Origin: Algisphaera agarilytica
Lineage (GTDB): Bacteria; Planctomycetota; Phycisphaerae; Phycisphaerales; Phycisphaeraceae
Reading direction: 5' to 3'
Length of the DNA: 64,000 bases
Assembly: GCF_014207595.1 (NCBI RefSeq)
Contig: NZ_JACHGY010000001.1
Location: forward strand, 1,878,909-1,942,908
The stretch's first letter is position 1. Each line of letters begins with the position of its first letter. Under the pieces are notes generated by a model, which saw only the letters and a list, made by a program, of their open reading frames with translations, did not search any database and was not told the DNA's origin. Of this stretch, positions 36,675-45,331 are shown piece by piece. The translations under genes and the position numbers were made by a program.

Positions 36675-38390
36675 CTAGCACGATACCGGGGCTGTAGCCT
36701 CAACCCGCCGCATCGACCACCAATCGTGGCACCGCCGACACACCGGCGAATCGTCTCGCCCGCCCGGGATTTCCAGCGTTGGAACGCCCGCCCAGAGCTC
36801 CAAAAGCATGTTATCGGAAGCGTTGCCCAGGCTCGCCCGGCCAAGCGCATCCTGCCCGCAGAGCGTGACCGTGCCGTCGGACAGGACCGTGATCCGACGC
36901 TTGACCTGGTGCAGACTCGGTTGCTTCCACGGCGGGTCCATCGGCACGGGGTTCTGGTCCGGGGCCAACGCAAAGCTGCCCTTGCCCAGCGTCGGCGGGC
37001 GCTCGATCACGGCATGCCCCACGACCTGCATCCAACGCTCGAAGAACATCTCCATGTCCTTGAGCGTGTCGGCGGTCTTTACGAGTCGCGGGATGATCCA
37101 CGGCAGACCCGCGGCGGGGAGCTGGTCGCTCGCTGAGGTCGTCGTTGCCCGCCGGTCGAACAGCCACTGCAGGTTGGCCATCACTTCGGGCAGGCGGTCG
37201 ATGCCCATCACCTTGGAGTAGGTCGCGGCGGTGTCGGCGTTCACGCGGACGCTGAGGATGTCGATCGGCAGCTCAGTCAGCGGCGCGAGTTCGTCACGCG
37301 GCGAGAGTAAGTCGGTTTCGAGGTGCAGCCCGAACACGTCGGCCTCGGTGGCGGCTTGAACGAGTTCGACCCATTGCGGGTGGAGCAGCGCGTCGCCGAG
37401 CCCGCCGAGGGTGACGGCTTTACCGGCGCATTGGGCGAGCAGGTCGCGGGCCAACCCGAGGTCCATCTCGCTGCGTGGGAGGTCGACGTGGTGTTGCGGG
37501 ACGATCGGACCGTCGGGGATGCGGCGCGGGGTAAGCTCGATGGTGATCTGCTCGGGCAGGTCGGCAAAGACGTGTTCGGGGTGGTCGAGTTCCCAAACGC
37601 GACAGGCGTCGGTGATGGCCACGGCATCCGCGTCGGCGAAGCCATCACCGAGTTGATCTGCGACGCGATGCAGACGTTGCATCCCCGCCGGGCTGTCGAA
37701 GATGAACCGCCGAGCGGTGTCGCGGACGCTGGCGGCGATGGGCAGGTTGCACTCTCGGCCGATGGGGTCGATCGCGGGGCGTTTGGGGTTGTAGGCGAGC
37801 GCACTGCCGAAGGTCGCCTGCTTCTCGGCGAAGTCGTGCAGCACCTCACGGCTGGTCACGAGCGGGCTCAGCCCGGGCGGGGCCTGGGTGAAGACGAGCT
37901 TCATCGCGTCGGGCGCGTCGAGGTGGATGTCGAGCAGTCCGTCGGCGTAGCCCGGATCGAACGCACACCAGTCGCCCCCCACAAGCACCGCGGCCTCAGC
38001 GTTGAAGCGGTCCATCGCCAACGCGAGCGGCGCGGCGGGCAAGAGTTCGTCCCACGCGGTTGCGCCGGCCAAGCCGCCCCGCCAGCCGGACAACGCCCAC
38101 TTGCGGGCCGAGCGGATGCGCGGGGTGAACGTGTCGCCGGCCACGTCGCCATGAGCGAAGGTTTCGATGGGCTTGGCGAATGCAGAGGTGTCGATGTGGG
38201 CCAGCGGGTCTTGCCCCGGCTGATGCAGCACGACGACTCGGCCGACGCGTCCGATGCGCGTGGCGCGTTGCAGTGTGTGCCACAGCGCCGGCCGGCCCGC
38301 GAGCGGGGCATGCAGGTCGCGCGCATGACCCAACCGCCCCGCCGAGACGTCGGCCACGATCAACGCGATGACAGATGCGGGGTTGCTCAT
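36675..38390 (-). CDS. NTP-transferase-like / degenerate radical-SAM / SPASM protein
   Basis: 571 residues. Residues ~1-170 resemble a cytidylyltransferase (VIALIVADVSAGRLGHARDL, APLAGRPALWHTL, RVVVL) but lack the RxGSKG loop. Residues ~280-480 follow a radical-SAM barrel pattern: ITIELTPRR (282-290) and GGLGDALLHP (329-338), the usual GGEP-like strand. The expected CxxxCxxC at 289-300 is replaced by RIPDGPIVPQH, so no [4Fe-4S]/SAM site remains. The C-terminus is SPASM-like (VLSDGTVTLC at C511, CRRC at 551-554). It starts 7 bases after maf stops, so the two are translationally linked. A catalytic radical role is doubtful; sugar-nucleotide binding or glycosylation accessory role is inference. 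Confidence 0.6.
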   Translation of the reverse strand: MSNPASVIALIVADVSAGRLGHARDLHAPLAGRPALWHTLQRATRIGRVGRVVVLHQPGQDPLAHIDTSAFAKPIETFAHGDVAGDTFTPRIRSARKWALSGWRGGLAGATAWDELLPAAPLALAMDRFNAEAAVLVGGDWCAFDPGYADGLLDIHLDAPDAMKLVFTQAPPGLSPLVTSREVLHDFAEKQATFGSALAYNPKRPAIDPIGRECNLPIAASVRDTARRFIFDSPAGMQRLHRVADQLGDGFADADAVAITDACRVWELDHPEHVFADLPEQITIELTPRRIPDGPIVPQHHVDLPRSEMDLGLARDLLAQCAGKAVTLGGLGDALLHPQWVELVQAATEADVFGLHLETDLLSPRDELAPLTELPIDILSVRVNADTAATYSKVMGIDRLPEVMANLQWLFDRRATTTSASDQLPAAGLPWIIPRLVKTADTLKDMEMFFERWMQVVGHAVIERPPTLGKGSFALAPDQNPVPMDPPWKQPSLHQVKRRITVLSDGTVTLCGQDALGRASLGNASDNMLLELWAGVPTLEIPGGRDDSPVCRRCHDWWSMRRVEATAPVSC

Positions 38391-38397
38391 GGGAGGG

Positions 38398-40419
38398 TTA
38401 CGCGGCGGGGGTGGCGATCTTGCGCGACGGCTTGGCCGAGGCGTTGGCGTTGATCTGGATATCCGGGGAGCGTGACTCGCGCTTGGCGCGTTGCGTCACA
38501 CGCCCGTGCGCCTCGCGAAAGATGACGAGTGCTTCGTCGCAGGCCTGGATGATCCAGTCGATGTTGTCGCGGTCGCGCTCGAGCTGGGCGGCGAGTTTTT
38601 CCTTGGAATTCCCCGCGTCTTTCGCGATCGAGCGGTCGGTGCGGTTGCGGCGGTACGAGCCGATGGTGTTGAGCTGGTTGACCAGGGCGAAGGGCTCTTT
38701 GAGGTCGCCCTCGACGCGCTTGCGGTTGCGGTCAAGCTTGGTGAAGTGCTGGTCGAGTTTCTTCTTGTCACCCTTCTCCAGGCATCGGCCCATTTTGCGG
38801 ATGAGTTCGATGCTGTCGCGGGACATGCGTTTGAGTTCGAGGGTCTGCGTGATCCGCTGGTTGAGCAGCGCGTCGAGTTGGCCCAGGCGGTCTGCATCCA
38901 GCTTGCGCGGCGGGACGGGCAGCGTCGGCACGGGGCGGGTGGCGTGCTGGGCGATCGCGTCGGCGAAAGTGAGGCGGGTGGTGTGGGCCTTGGGCATGCC
39001 GCCCTCGGTGGCGTCAATGACGAGTTGATCGTCGGCCTCGGCGTCGGCGAAGTCGCGCTCGAACTGCTTGAGGTAGGTGATCATCTGCTCGTCGGAGAAG
39101 ATCGGTCGGCCGTGCATATCGTCGAATCGGCGGAGGTGGCCCCGCATGCGGACGATGCGTTGCCACTCCATCATCTCGATGGTGTTGAACGGGTTGAGTT
39201 CGCAGTCCCACACCTGGTGGACCGCGGTGCCGGGGGCGTAGTAGAGCCCGTCGGAGAAGCCAAGGTCTTGGCCGATGAACATGATCGGATCGCAGCCGAG
39301 GTGCTGGGCGAGGTAGAACGACAGGTGGGCGACGGTCGCGCCGCCGCGGATGGGCACGATCTCTCGGCCGAGGCCGCCGGTCGCGGGGTCGCCGAGAAGT
39401 TGGTCGTTGAACGCATCACGGCAGACGCGGACGGGGCCGGGGAACGCGTCGAGGATGGCGGGGTTGGCCTTGGGCTCGGCGACGAGCGTGACGTTGGGAA
39501 GTTCGGGCAGGCCTTCGTAGAACCGGGCGCAGATCGGCGAGTAGTCGAGCGCCGTCACGAAGTCGGGCTGGACGCCGCGGTCCAGCAGCGGCTTGAGCGC
39601 CGTCTGCACCGCGATGACCACGATGTTCTTTCGCACCTCAGGGTCCTGCAGCAGGTGCACGTTCTTCACCAGGCTCGGCCCGGCGCCGACGCACACAGCG
39701 GGGTACCCCTTGGCCGCGTTGTGCAGCTCGTTGGTCGTCGCCCCGGCGGCGTAGACATCGAGGTTGTTGGCGAGGTTGCGGCAGGTCCGCGCGGCATTGA
39801 CTAGCGCGGTGGCGATGTTGGTCCGGCTGTAGGCGACGATGTCGGTGATGGCTTGGCCGAAGGCGTTGACCGCGTCGCTGTGTAGCTTGCGGGCGATCGG
39901 CAGCGTGACGAGCTGGGTGCCCTGGGTGAAGAGTTGGGCGTGGACCTCGGTGCGCGAGAGCAGCTTGGCCCGGTCGATGTCATCCCCGCCCCCGGAAAAG
40001 AGCATGACGTTGGGCTTGGCGAGCAGCTTCGACAGGTCGCGCTGCTCGAAGACCGCCCTGAGCAGCGCGGGGTCGGGCTCGTAGAGCAGGATCAGGGCGT
40101 CGTTCCCCAGAAGGTCGAGGGCGGCCTCGGCGTGGTAACCCAGCCCCAAGCCGAGCAGTACGGCACACGCGGTCTTGCCGGGGTCGAGGTCGCCCAGCAG
40201 TTTCTGGGCCTCGGCGGCGGGGTCGTATTTGCTGCACAGCGGGGTCGGCCGGCCGCCGGGGGCTTCGGTGGGGAGCGCGGCGATGGGCTGGCCGTTGCGG
40301 GCGGTGTCCCAGTCCAAGGCGGCGGGCGTGGTCTGCTCCAGTAGCTCGGCGAGCGCGGGGTCGTCGCCGCGGAGGGCATCGAGGTTGGCGCGCAGGATGT
40401 CGGGCACGGGCGTGGGCAT
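38398..40419 (-). CDS. maf: Maf/DUF115-family flagellin glycosyltransferase
   Basis: 673 residues. The central domain is DUF115/MptE-like: AVLLGLGLGYHAEAALD, VCVGAGPSLVKNVHLLQD, NIVVIAVQTALKPLLDRGVQPDFVTALDYSP and DPIMFIGQDLGFSDGLYYAPGT. The C-terminal ~200 residues are basic and helical. Maf proteins (motility accessory factors) transfer pseudaminic or legionaminic acid to flagellin before export. The neuA- and neuC-like genes downstream and the che operon on the other side agree with this. Flagellin is not in the window. First gene of the group. Confidence 0.82.
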   Translation of the reverse strand: MPTPVPDILRANLDALRGDDPALAELLEQTTPAALDWDTARNGQPIAALPTEAPGGRPTPLCSKYDPAAEAQKLLGDLDPGKTACAVLLGLGLGYHAEAALDLLGNDALILLYEPDPALLRAVFEQRDLSKLLAKPNVMLFSGGGDDIDRAKLLSRTEVHAQLFTQGTQLVTLPIARKLHSDAVNAFGQAITDIVAYSRTNIATALVNAARTCRNLANNLDVYAAGATTNELHNAAKGYPAVCVGAGPSLVKNVHLLQDPEVRKNIVVIAVQTALKPLLDRGVQPDFVTALDYSPICARFYEGLPELPNVTLVAEPKANPAILDAFPGPVRVCRDAFNDQLLGDPATGGLGREIVPIRGGATVAHLSFYLAQHLGCDPIMFIGQDLGFSDGLYYAPGTAVHQVWDCELNPFNTIEMMEWQRIVRMRGHLRRFDDMHGRPIFSDEQMITYLKQFERDFADAEADDQLVIDATEGGMPKAHTTRLTFADAIAQHATRPVPTLPVPPRKLDADRLGQLDALLNQRITQTLELKRMSRDSIELIRKMGRCLEKGDKKKLDQHFTKLDRNRKRVEGDLKEPFALVNQLNTIGSYRRNRTDRSIAKDAGNSKEKLAAQLERDRDNIDWIIQACDEALVIFREAHGRVTQRAKRESRSPDIQINANASAKPSRKIATPAA

Positions 40420-40471
40420 GCGTAGGAGAGTTATCGGAAGGCGGGCGGCGTGGGCATGATTCGTGGGGCTT

Positions 40472-40521
40472 GCCGCTTACGGCTTAGCCCGGGGTTGGCT
40501 AAGCGCTAAGCCGCAAGCGGC
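40472..40521. repeat. Dispersed palindrome family C, intergenic copy
   Basis: Arms 40472-40488 (gccgcttacggcttagc) and 40505-40521 (gctaagccgcaagcggc) pair with one mismatch. The right arm is identical over 17 bases to a segment inside the FGE gene (56713-56729). It lies upstream of maf and of the divergent gene at 40616. Confidence 0.8.
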
Positions 40522-40615
40522 TGGGCGGGAGGTGTAACCCCTGTTCAGGGGACGACGTATGCCAAGTGACGGCAATTCTGCCGGGCCCGGTTCCGGGCGG
40601 ATAGGATGGTGCGAT

Positions 40616-41209
40616 ATGGAAATGATCTTGGCCCAGAGTTCGAGCCTTTCGGAGTTGCTTTTGGAGAACCCCTGGCCGTTGGTGATCGCGCTGGTCGCGG
40701 TCTCGGCGGTGCTGCGGACGGTGGGCAAGCGGCAGGACCAGAAGAAGGCGGTGTCGGCCTCGTGGCTGGCGCTGCTTCTGGGCATCGGCGTTTACGTCGC
40801 GGCGACGCTAGTGAACACCGATCGGGAGACGATGATCGAGCGGACCGAGGCGTTCGTGGCGGCGACCTCGCCCCCGGACGAGGTGGCGCTGCGGGACCTG
40901 CTGGCCGACCGGGTGGTGCTCATGGGGCCGGGCGGCGACGTCTGGGAGGACCTGAGCGCCGAGTTCATCGCCAGGGAGATCAAAGAGCACGAGGTGAAAG
41001 ACAACGCGACCCGCGCCGTGGACGCCCAGAGCACCCGCCCGGGCATGGGCGTCAGTACCATGGACGTCAGCAGCCGGCTGGGCGGCTACCCCATGCGGAG
41101 CCAGTGGGAAGTCGAGTGGCAGAAAGACCCGCAGGGGAATTGGCGAATCACGGCCCTGAAGTGGCTAAGCTTTAATCAGCAGGACCCCAGCCCCAACCTC
41201 TACCGTTAG
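40616..41209 (+). CDS. Membrane protein with NTF2/SnoaL-like domain
   Basis: 197 residues from ATG 40616; the codons before it lie in GC-rich intergenic sequence. Two transmembrane helices (ENPWPLVIALVAVSAVL and VSASWLALLLGIGVYVAATLV) separated by a basic loop, then a soluble domain of ~120 residues (MIERTEAFVAATSPPDEVALRDLLADRVVL ... WEVEWQKDPQGNWRITALKWLS) with the cone-like NTF2 pattern. No catalytic motif is evident. The next gene starts 2 bases after its stop, so the two are an operon. Function unknown. Confidence 0.7.
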   Translation: MEMILAQSSSLSELLLENPWPLVIALVAVSAVLRTVGKRQDQKKAVSASWLALLLGIGVYVAATLVNTDRETMIERTEAFVAATSPPDEVALRDLLADRVVLMGPGGDVWEDLSAEFIAREIKEHEVKDNATRAVDAQSTRPGMGVSTMDVSSRLGGYPMRSQWEVEWQKDPQGNWRITALKWLSFNQQDPSPNLYR

Positions 41210-41211
41210 CC

Positions 41212-42210
41212 ATGAACGCGAAGCAACTGTTCCGAATGAAGAAACTCGCGGCCACGCTGCTGCTGCTCACGCTGTTGCTGGGCGTGGTGACCTACACGCT
41301 CGCGGAACCGACCGCCGACGCGGAGCCCGCGACGATCGACCTGGGCCCGCGCTGGGTGGACGGCCAGACGTCGCGCTACGAGTTCTGGAACCAGATGGAG
41401 CAGACGGTCCACATCAAGCTCGGCGACCAATCGCAGACCTCGTCCAGCACCATCGAAGTCGATGGCGAAGTGACCTGGACGGTCGACAAGGTCAACGCCG
41501 ACGGCTCGTCGGTCTGCACCATGACGCTGGAGTGGATGAAGTACGTCAACACGCCGAGCGAGGGCAAGGCGATCTCGGTCGATTCGCGCAAGTCCGCGTC
41601 GGCCGAGACCAAGGCGATGCACGAGTTGCTCAGCGCGATGGCGGGCGTGGGGCTGACTATCGAGATCGCACCCGACGGGAGCGTGACGAAGGCCAACGGC
41701 GTGGACAAGATGAAGCGCAAGACCTCGCAGCCCGACTTCATCCCGTCGGAGCTGGACTTCGAAGAGACCGCCTCGGACCTGGCGTCGATCGCCTACGCCC
41801 CCAAGCCGTTCGACCTCACGCCTTCGGGCGCGGGTAAGACGTGGAAGGCGGACTTCCGCTGGGACCACGACCTGGGCAAGATGGACCAGAAGTGGACGTA
41901 TGAGCTGGACCGGGTGGAAGACATTGCTGGGGTCCAGGTCGCGGTGGTGACGGGGCAGGGCAAGTTCAAGCTCGACCCCGAGGTGGACAAGGACCGCCCC
42001 GCCGACGCCCCGCCGGTGAACGTACGGCTGCTCGAGGGCTCGGCCGAGGCGGAGGTGCTGTTCGACCTCTCGCGTCACGAGGCGGTGGGTCGGCACTCGC
42101 TCAGCAACGAAAAGATCCTCGTCACCGTGTCGCTGCCCGACGGCCGGAAGTTCGAGCGGACCCTGACCGAGGAAACCGTCGGCCAGGTCCTCCGGCTCTC
42201 CGAAGACTGA
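41212..42210 (+). CDS. Exported protein of unknown function (DUF6263-like)
   Basis: 332 residues. Signal peptide (MKKLAATLLLLTLLLGVVTYTLAE; start at ATG 41212, or at an internal ATG giving a shorter n-region). The mature part is beta-rich: SRYEFWNQMEQTVHIKL, STIEVDGEVTWTVDKV, SVTKANGVDKM, WKADFRWDHDLGKMDQKWTYELDRVEDIAGVQVAVVTGQGKF and a C-terminal AEAEVLFDLSRHEAVG. It resembles secreted DUF6263-type proteins of planctomycetes; the family name is a guess. Co-transcribed with the membrane protein directly upstream. Confidence 0.65.
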   Translation: MNAKQLFRMKKLAATLLLLTLLLGVVTYTLAEPTADAEPATIDLGPRWVDGQTSRYEFWNQMEQTVHIKLGDQSQTSSSTIEVDGEVTWTVDKVNADGSSVCTMTLEWMKYVNTPSEGKAISVDSRKSASAETKAMHELLSAMAGVGLTIEIAPDGSVTKANGVDKMKRKTSQPDFIPSELDFEETASDLASIAYAPKPFDLTPSGAGKTWKADFRWDHDLGKMDQKWTYELDRVEDIAGVQVAVVTGQGKFKLDPEVDKDRPADAPPVNVRLLEGSAEAEVLFDLSRHEAVGRHSLSNEKILVTVSLPDGRKFERTLTEETVGQVLRLSED

Positions 42211-42319
42211 TCCTTGCCTGGCGGGGGTTGTCCAATTAATATATTTGAACCGATTTTAATGGACGTCTCACCCCCTCACGTCTCGGCTTAGGCTCGACGA
42301 TTTTCAGGAGAATAGCGTG

Positions 42320-44137
42320 ATGAAATACTTAACTTCTTTGTTTGTGTCGTGCTTCGTCATCGCGTTGACTGCGGATCGGGCCGTGGCGGCCGAGCCCGGG
42401 CAGACCGATCGGCCCAACATCGTCTACATCCTGATCGACGACCTGAGCTGGTTCACGATGACCTCCTACGGGGCCACGGCCGTGACCTCCGGGCAGCAGC
42501 ACTTCAAAGACGTGCCGTTGTCGATGCCCCACATCGATGCGCTGGCTTCGGGCGGGGTGATGTGTGAGCAGGCGTATGTCTATCCCATCTGCGAGCCGAC
42601 GCGGGTCGCGATCCTCTCGGGCATGCACAACGGCCGAAACTTCATCGCGCCCAAGGCGCTGCACGAATCCCAGATCACCATCAGCGACGTGTTCAAACGC
42701 GCGGGCTACGCCACGGGCATGTTCGGCAAATGGAAGCAGACGCGCGGCACGAAAGAGATCTCCGCGGCCGACTACATCTTCCGTTTCGGCTGGGACGAGT
42801 ACCTGTGCTTCGATGTGGCGAACAAGGCCCCGGGTTGGAGCCGGTTCCTCGACCCGACGCTGTATCACAACGGCGAGGTGCTGCACTTCACCAAGGACGA
42901 CAAAGACCCCGTCACCGGCCGGCGCGTGTACGGCCCGGACGTGTGCAACCGCGCGCTGCTGAAGTTCATCGACGACCACAAGGACCAGCCGTTCTTCGTG
43001 TACTACCCGATGATCCTGGTGCACGACGAACACACCCCCACCCCCGACACCGTGCCCGCCTCGGCCTACGACAACTTCGACATCAAGGGCGACTTCAAGC
43101 ACGGCGCGATGAAGGGCGACGCCAGGCAGTACTTCCCCGACATGCTCGCCTATATGGACAAGCTCATCGGCAAGGTCGTTGAGAAGCTCGAAGAGCACGA
43201 CCTGCGCGAGAACACGCTGATCGTCATCATGGGCGACAACGGTACCAAGGCCGTCTTCGAAGCCACCCAGCCCGACGGCAGCAAGATCGCCGGCGGCAAA
43301 GGCCACAGCCGATTCACCGGCGAACACGTCGGGCTGATCTTCAACCAGCCCGGCACCGTGCCCGCGGGCGGCGCGGGTCAGGCGCGCACGTTCTCCGGCC
43401 TGGTCGACGCGACGGACATCTACCCCACGTTCCTCGAGGCCTGCGGCATCGACATCCCCAACCCCGACCGCATCGACGGCATCAGCGTTTGGCCGCAGGT
43501 GATCGGCCGGGCCAACGGCGCGGGGCGTCAGGCGATCTTCAAGTGGTACAACGGCAACCGCAAGATCACCGACCTCGAGAAGAAGATCGAGTTCGCCCAC
43601 ACTGCCGACTTCAAACGCTACGCCCCGCACCACGACTTCCCCAACGGCCGGTTCTTCGACCTCCGCGACAACCCCTGGGAAGAGCAGGGCAAGAAGGGCC
43701 CGAAGATCGGCTGGCAGAACTTCTTCTACCACGGGCTGGACGTGAATCAGCTCACCCCCGAACAGCAGGCGGCCTACGACATGCTCGGCGAAACGCTCGA
43801 CGAGAAAGCCTACGTCCCGGTGAAGTCGCTGAAGATCGCCGCCCCGAGCCAGGCGGTGTCGCGCGGCCAGACGATCGACCTGACCTGCGCGGTGATCCCC
43901 GCCAACGCCACCCGTAACAACGTGATCTGGGAATCCAGCAACCCGAAGATCGCGTCGATCGACAAGTTCGGCACCGTCACCGGGCACAAGACCGGCAGCG
44001 TGACGATCACGGTGTACTCCTGGGACGACGCCAACCCGGTGGCGAACCCCAACATGACCGAGTTCCTCCGCGACGGCGTGAAAGACACGGTGAAAATCGA
44101 GGTGCGACGGGAAAGCCTAACTTCAACGATGCGATAG
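42320..44137 (+). CDS. Formylglycine-dependent sulfatase (S1 family) with Big_2 domain
   Basis: 605 residues from ATG 42320 (AGGAG 9 nt upstream; the GTG just before it is an equal option). Signal peptide ends near AVAAEP. The sulfatase domain starts NIVYILIDDLSW (metal Asp pair) and has CEPTRVAILSGMHNGRN: C91 in the CxPxR motif is the residue oxidised to formylglycine. TGMFGKWK and VIMGDNGTK (metal D/N) complete the site. Residues ~510-600 form a bacterial Ig-like group 2 domain (VSRGQTIDLTCAVIPANATRNNV, WESSNPKIASID, GTVTG). It probably desulfates algal polysaccharide at the cell surface or outside. The maturing enzyme is encoded at 56544. Confidence 0.88.
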   Translation: MKYLTSLFVSCFVIALTADRAVAAEPGQTDRPNIVYILIDDLSWFTMTSYGATAVTSGQQHFKDVPLSMPHIDALASGGVMCEQAYVYPICEPTRVAILSGMHNGRNFIAPKALHESQITISDVFKRAGYATGMFGKWKQTRGTKEISAADYIFRFGWDEYLCFDVANKAPGWSRFLDPTLYHNGEVLHFTKDDKDPVTGRRVYGPDVCNRALLKFIDDHKDQPFFVYYPMILVHDEHTPTPDTVPASAYDNFDIKGDFKHGAMKGDARQYFPDMLAYMDKLIGKVVEKLEEHDLRENTLIVIMGDNGTKAVFEATQPDGSKIAGGKGHSRFTGEHVGLIFNQPGTVPAGGAGQARTFSGLVDATDIYPTFLEACGIDIPNPDRIDGISVWPQVIGRANGAGRQAIFKWYNGNRKITDLEKKIEFAHTADFKRYAPHHDFPNGRFFDLRDNPWEEQGKKGPKIGWQNFFYHGLDVNQLTPEQQAAYDMLGETLDEKAYVPVKSLKIAAPSQAVSRGQTIDLTCAVIPANATRNNVIWESSNPKIASIDKFGTVTGHKTGSVTITVYSWDDANPVANPNMTEFLRDGVKDTVKIEVRRESLTSTMR

Positions 44138-44149
44138 TCGATGCCTTCG

Positions 44150-44281
44150 CCCCCCTCTCTCTCCGGGAGAGGGTTGGGGTGAGGGAACGTGGTGTAGTGA
44201 CACGCCCTACGCCGTGGTTACCGCGAGTTCCCCCTCCGACCGGCCTCTGACGAGTCCGCCCACCTCCCCCGATGGGGGAGG
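44150..44281. terminator. Hairpin-rich region between convergent genes
   Basis: Two C/G-rich hairpins: ccctctctctccgggagagg (44152 on) and a perfect 8-bp stem cctccccc-gat-gggggagg (44263-44281). They lie between the convergent sulfatase and epimerase genes and probably end transcription from both sides, although U tracts are weak. Confidence 0.45.
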
Positions 44282-44288
44282 GATTAAG

Positions 44289-45236
44289 TCAGCGCTTTTG
44301 ATACCACGCCCAGAGTTTTTCGAGTCCCTGCCGGACGTCGGTCTGCGGGTCGTAGCCCAGCAGGCGCTGGGCTTTTTCGATATTGGCAAACGTCTGCTTC
44401 GGCTCGCTCGCCGGGGCGGGCGGGGTGTCGAGGATGGCTTTCTTGCCGATGAGTTCTTCGAGCATGGTGACGAAGTCGGCCATGAGCACGGGCTCGCCGC
44501 GGCCGAGGTTGATGACCTCGTAGCCCAGCGGTTTACGCAGCGCCGCGTCGACGCCCGAGACGATATCGTCGACGAACGTCCAGTCGCGTTTCATCTGCCC
44601 GGCATCGAAGAGCGTGATGGTCTCGCCGCGGGCGATGCGGTCGGTGATCATGAAGGGCATCATGTCGGGGCGGGCCCGCGGGCCGTAGACGCTGAAGAAG
44701 CGCACGGCGGTGAAGTTCATCTGGTGCAGGTTGTGGTAGGTGTAGCCCATCAGCTCGATGGCTTTTTTCGAGGCGGGGTAGGCCGAGAGGGGTAGGTTGC
44801 AGGCGTCGTCTTCAACGAAGGGGATGTTGGGCGTCTTGCCGTAGATCGAGCTGGTCGAGGCGAAGACGAAGTTGCCGCAGTCGTGGGCTTTGGCGGCTTC
44901 GAGGAGGTTGATGCTGCCTGTGATGTTGACCTGGTTGTAGATCGGGGTCCGGCCGATGGAGTAGCGGACGTTGGCCATCGCCGCGAGGTGGGCGACGGCG
45001 TCGGGCTGGTGCTGCTCGAAGAGTTGGCTGACGCCGGCCTCGTCGCGGATGTCGATCTCGGCGAGCGTGCAGTTCTCGTGGTCTTTGAACCCCGCGACGT
45101 TGGCGTGCTTCTGATCGACGTCGTAGTAGTCGTTGAAGTTGTCCAGCGCGATGACGCGGTCGCCCGCGGCGAGCAGTCGTTCGCAGAGGTGGGACCCGAT
45201 GAGGCCCGCGGCGCCGGTGACGAGGAAGGTTTTCAT
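44289..45236 (-). CDS. NAD-dependent sugar-nucleotide epimerase
   Basis: 315 residues, an extended SDR. NAD loop FLVTGAAGLIGSHLCERLL, then DNFNDYYD, the catalytic Ser in FASTSSIYG and Tyr/Lys in SAYPASKKAIE. VYGPRARPDMMPFMI and FDAGQMKRDWTFVDDIVSG are typical of UDP-glucuronate 4-epimerases. It would supply a galacturonate- or galactose-type nucleotide sugar for envelope polysaccharide. It follows lpxA on the same strand after about 95 bases that include an inverted repeat, so it may be part of the lipid A operon or separately transcribed. Confidence 0.85.
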   Translation of the reverse strand: MKTFLVTGAAGLIGSHLCERLLAAGDRVIALDNFNDYYDVDQKHANVAGFKDHENCTLAEIDIRDEAGVSQLFEQHQPDAVAHLAAMANVRYSIGRTPIYNQVNITGSINLLEAAKAHDCGNFVFASTSSIYGKTPNIPFVEDDACNLPLSAYPASKKAIELMGYTYHNLHQMNFTAVRFFSVYGPRARPDMMPFMITDRIARGETITLFDAGQMKRDWTFVDDIVSGVDAALRKPLGYEVINLGRGEPVLMADFVTMLEELIGKKAILDTPPAPASEPKQTFANIEKAQRLLGYDPQTDVRQGLEKLWAWYQKR

Positions 45237-45330
45237 TTCAGATTTCAGATTGAGGATTTCAGATATTCATTTGCCGGGGGCTGCAAAACATATCGGACAT
45301 CTGAATTCTGAAATCAAAAATCTGAAATGA
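45234..45330. repeat. AT-rich imperfect inverted repeat
   Basis: tcatttcagatttcagattg at 45234 and its imperfect complement ending 45330 (aaaaatctgaaatga). It is unusually AT-rich for this DNA and fills the gap between lpxA and the epimerase gene. Similar AT-rich inverted pieces surround the terminator at 52264. Confidence 0.6.
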
Positions 45331-45331
45331 A

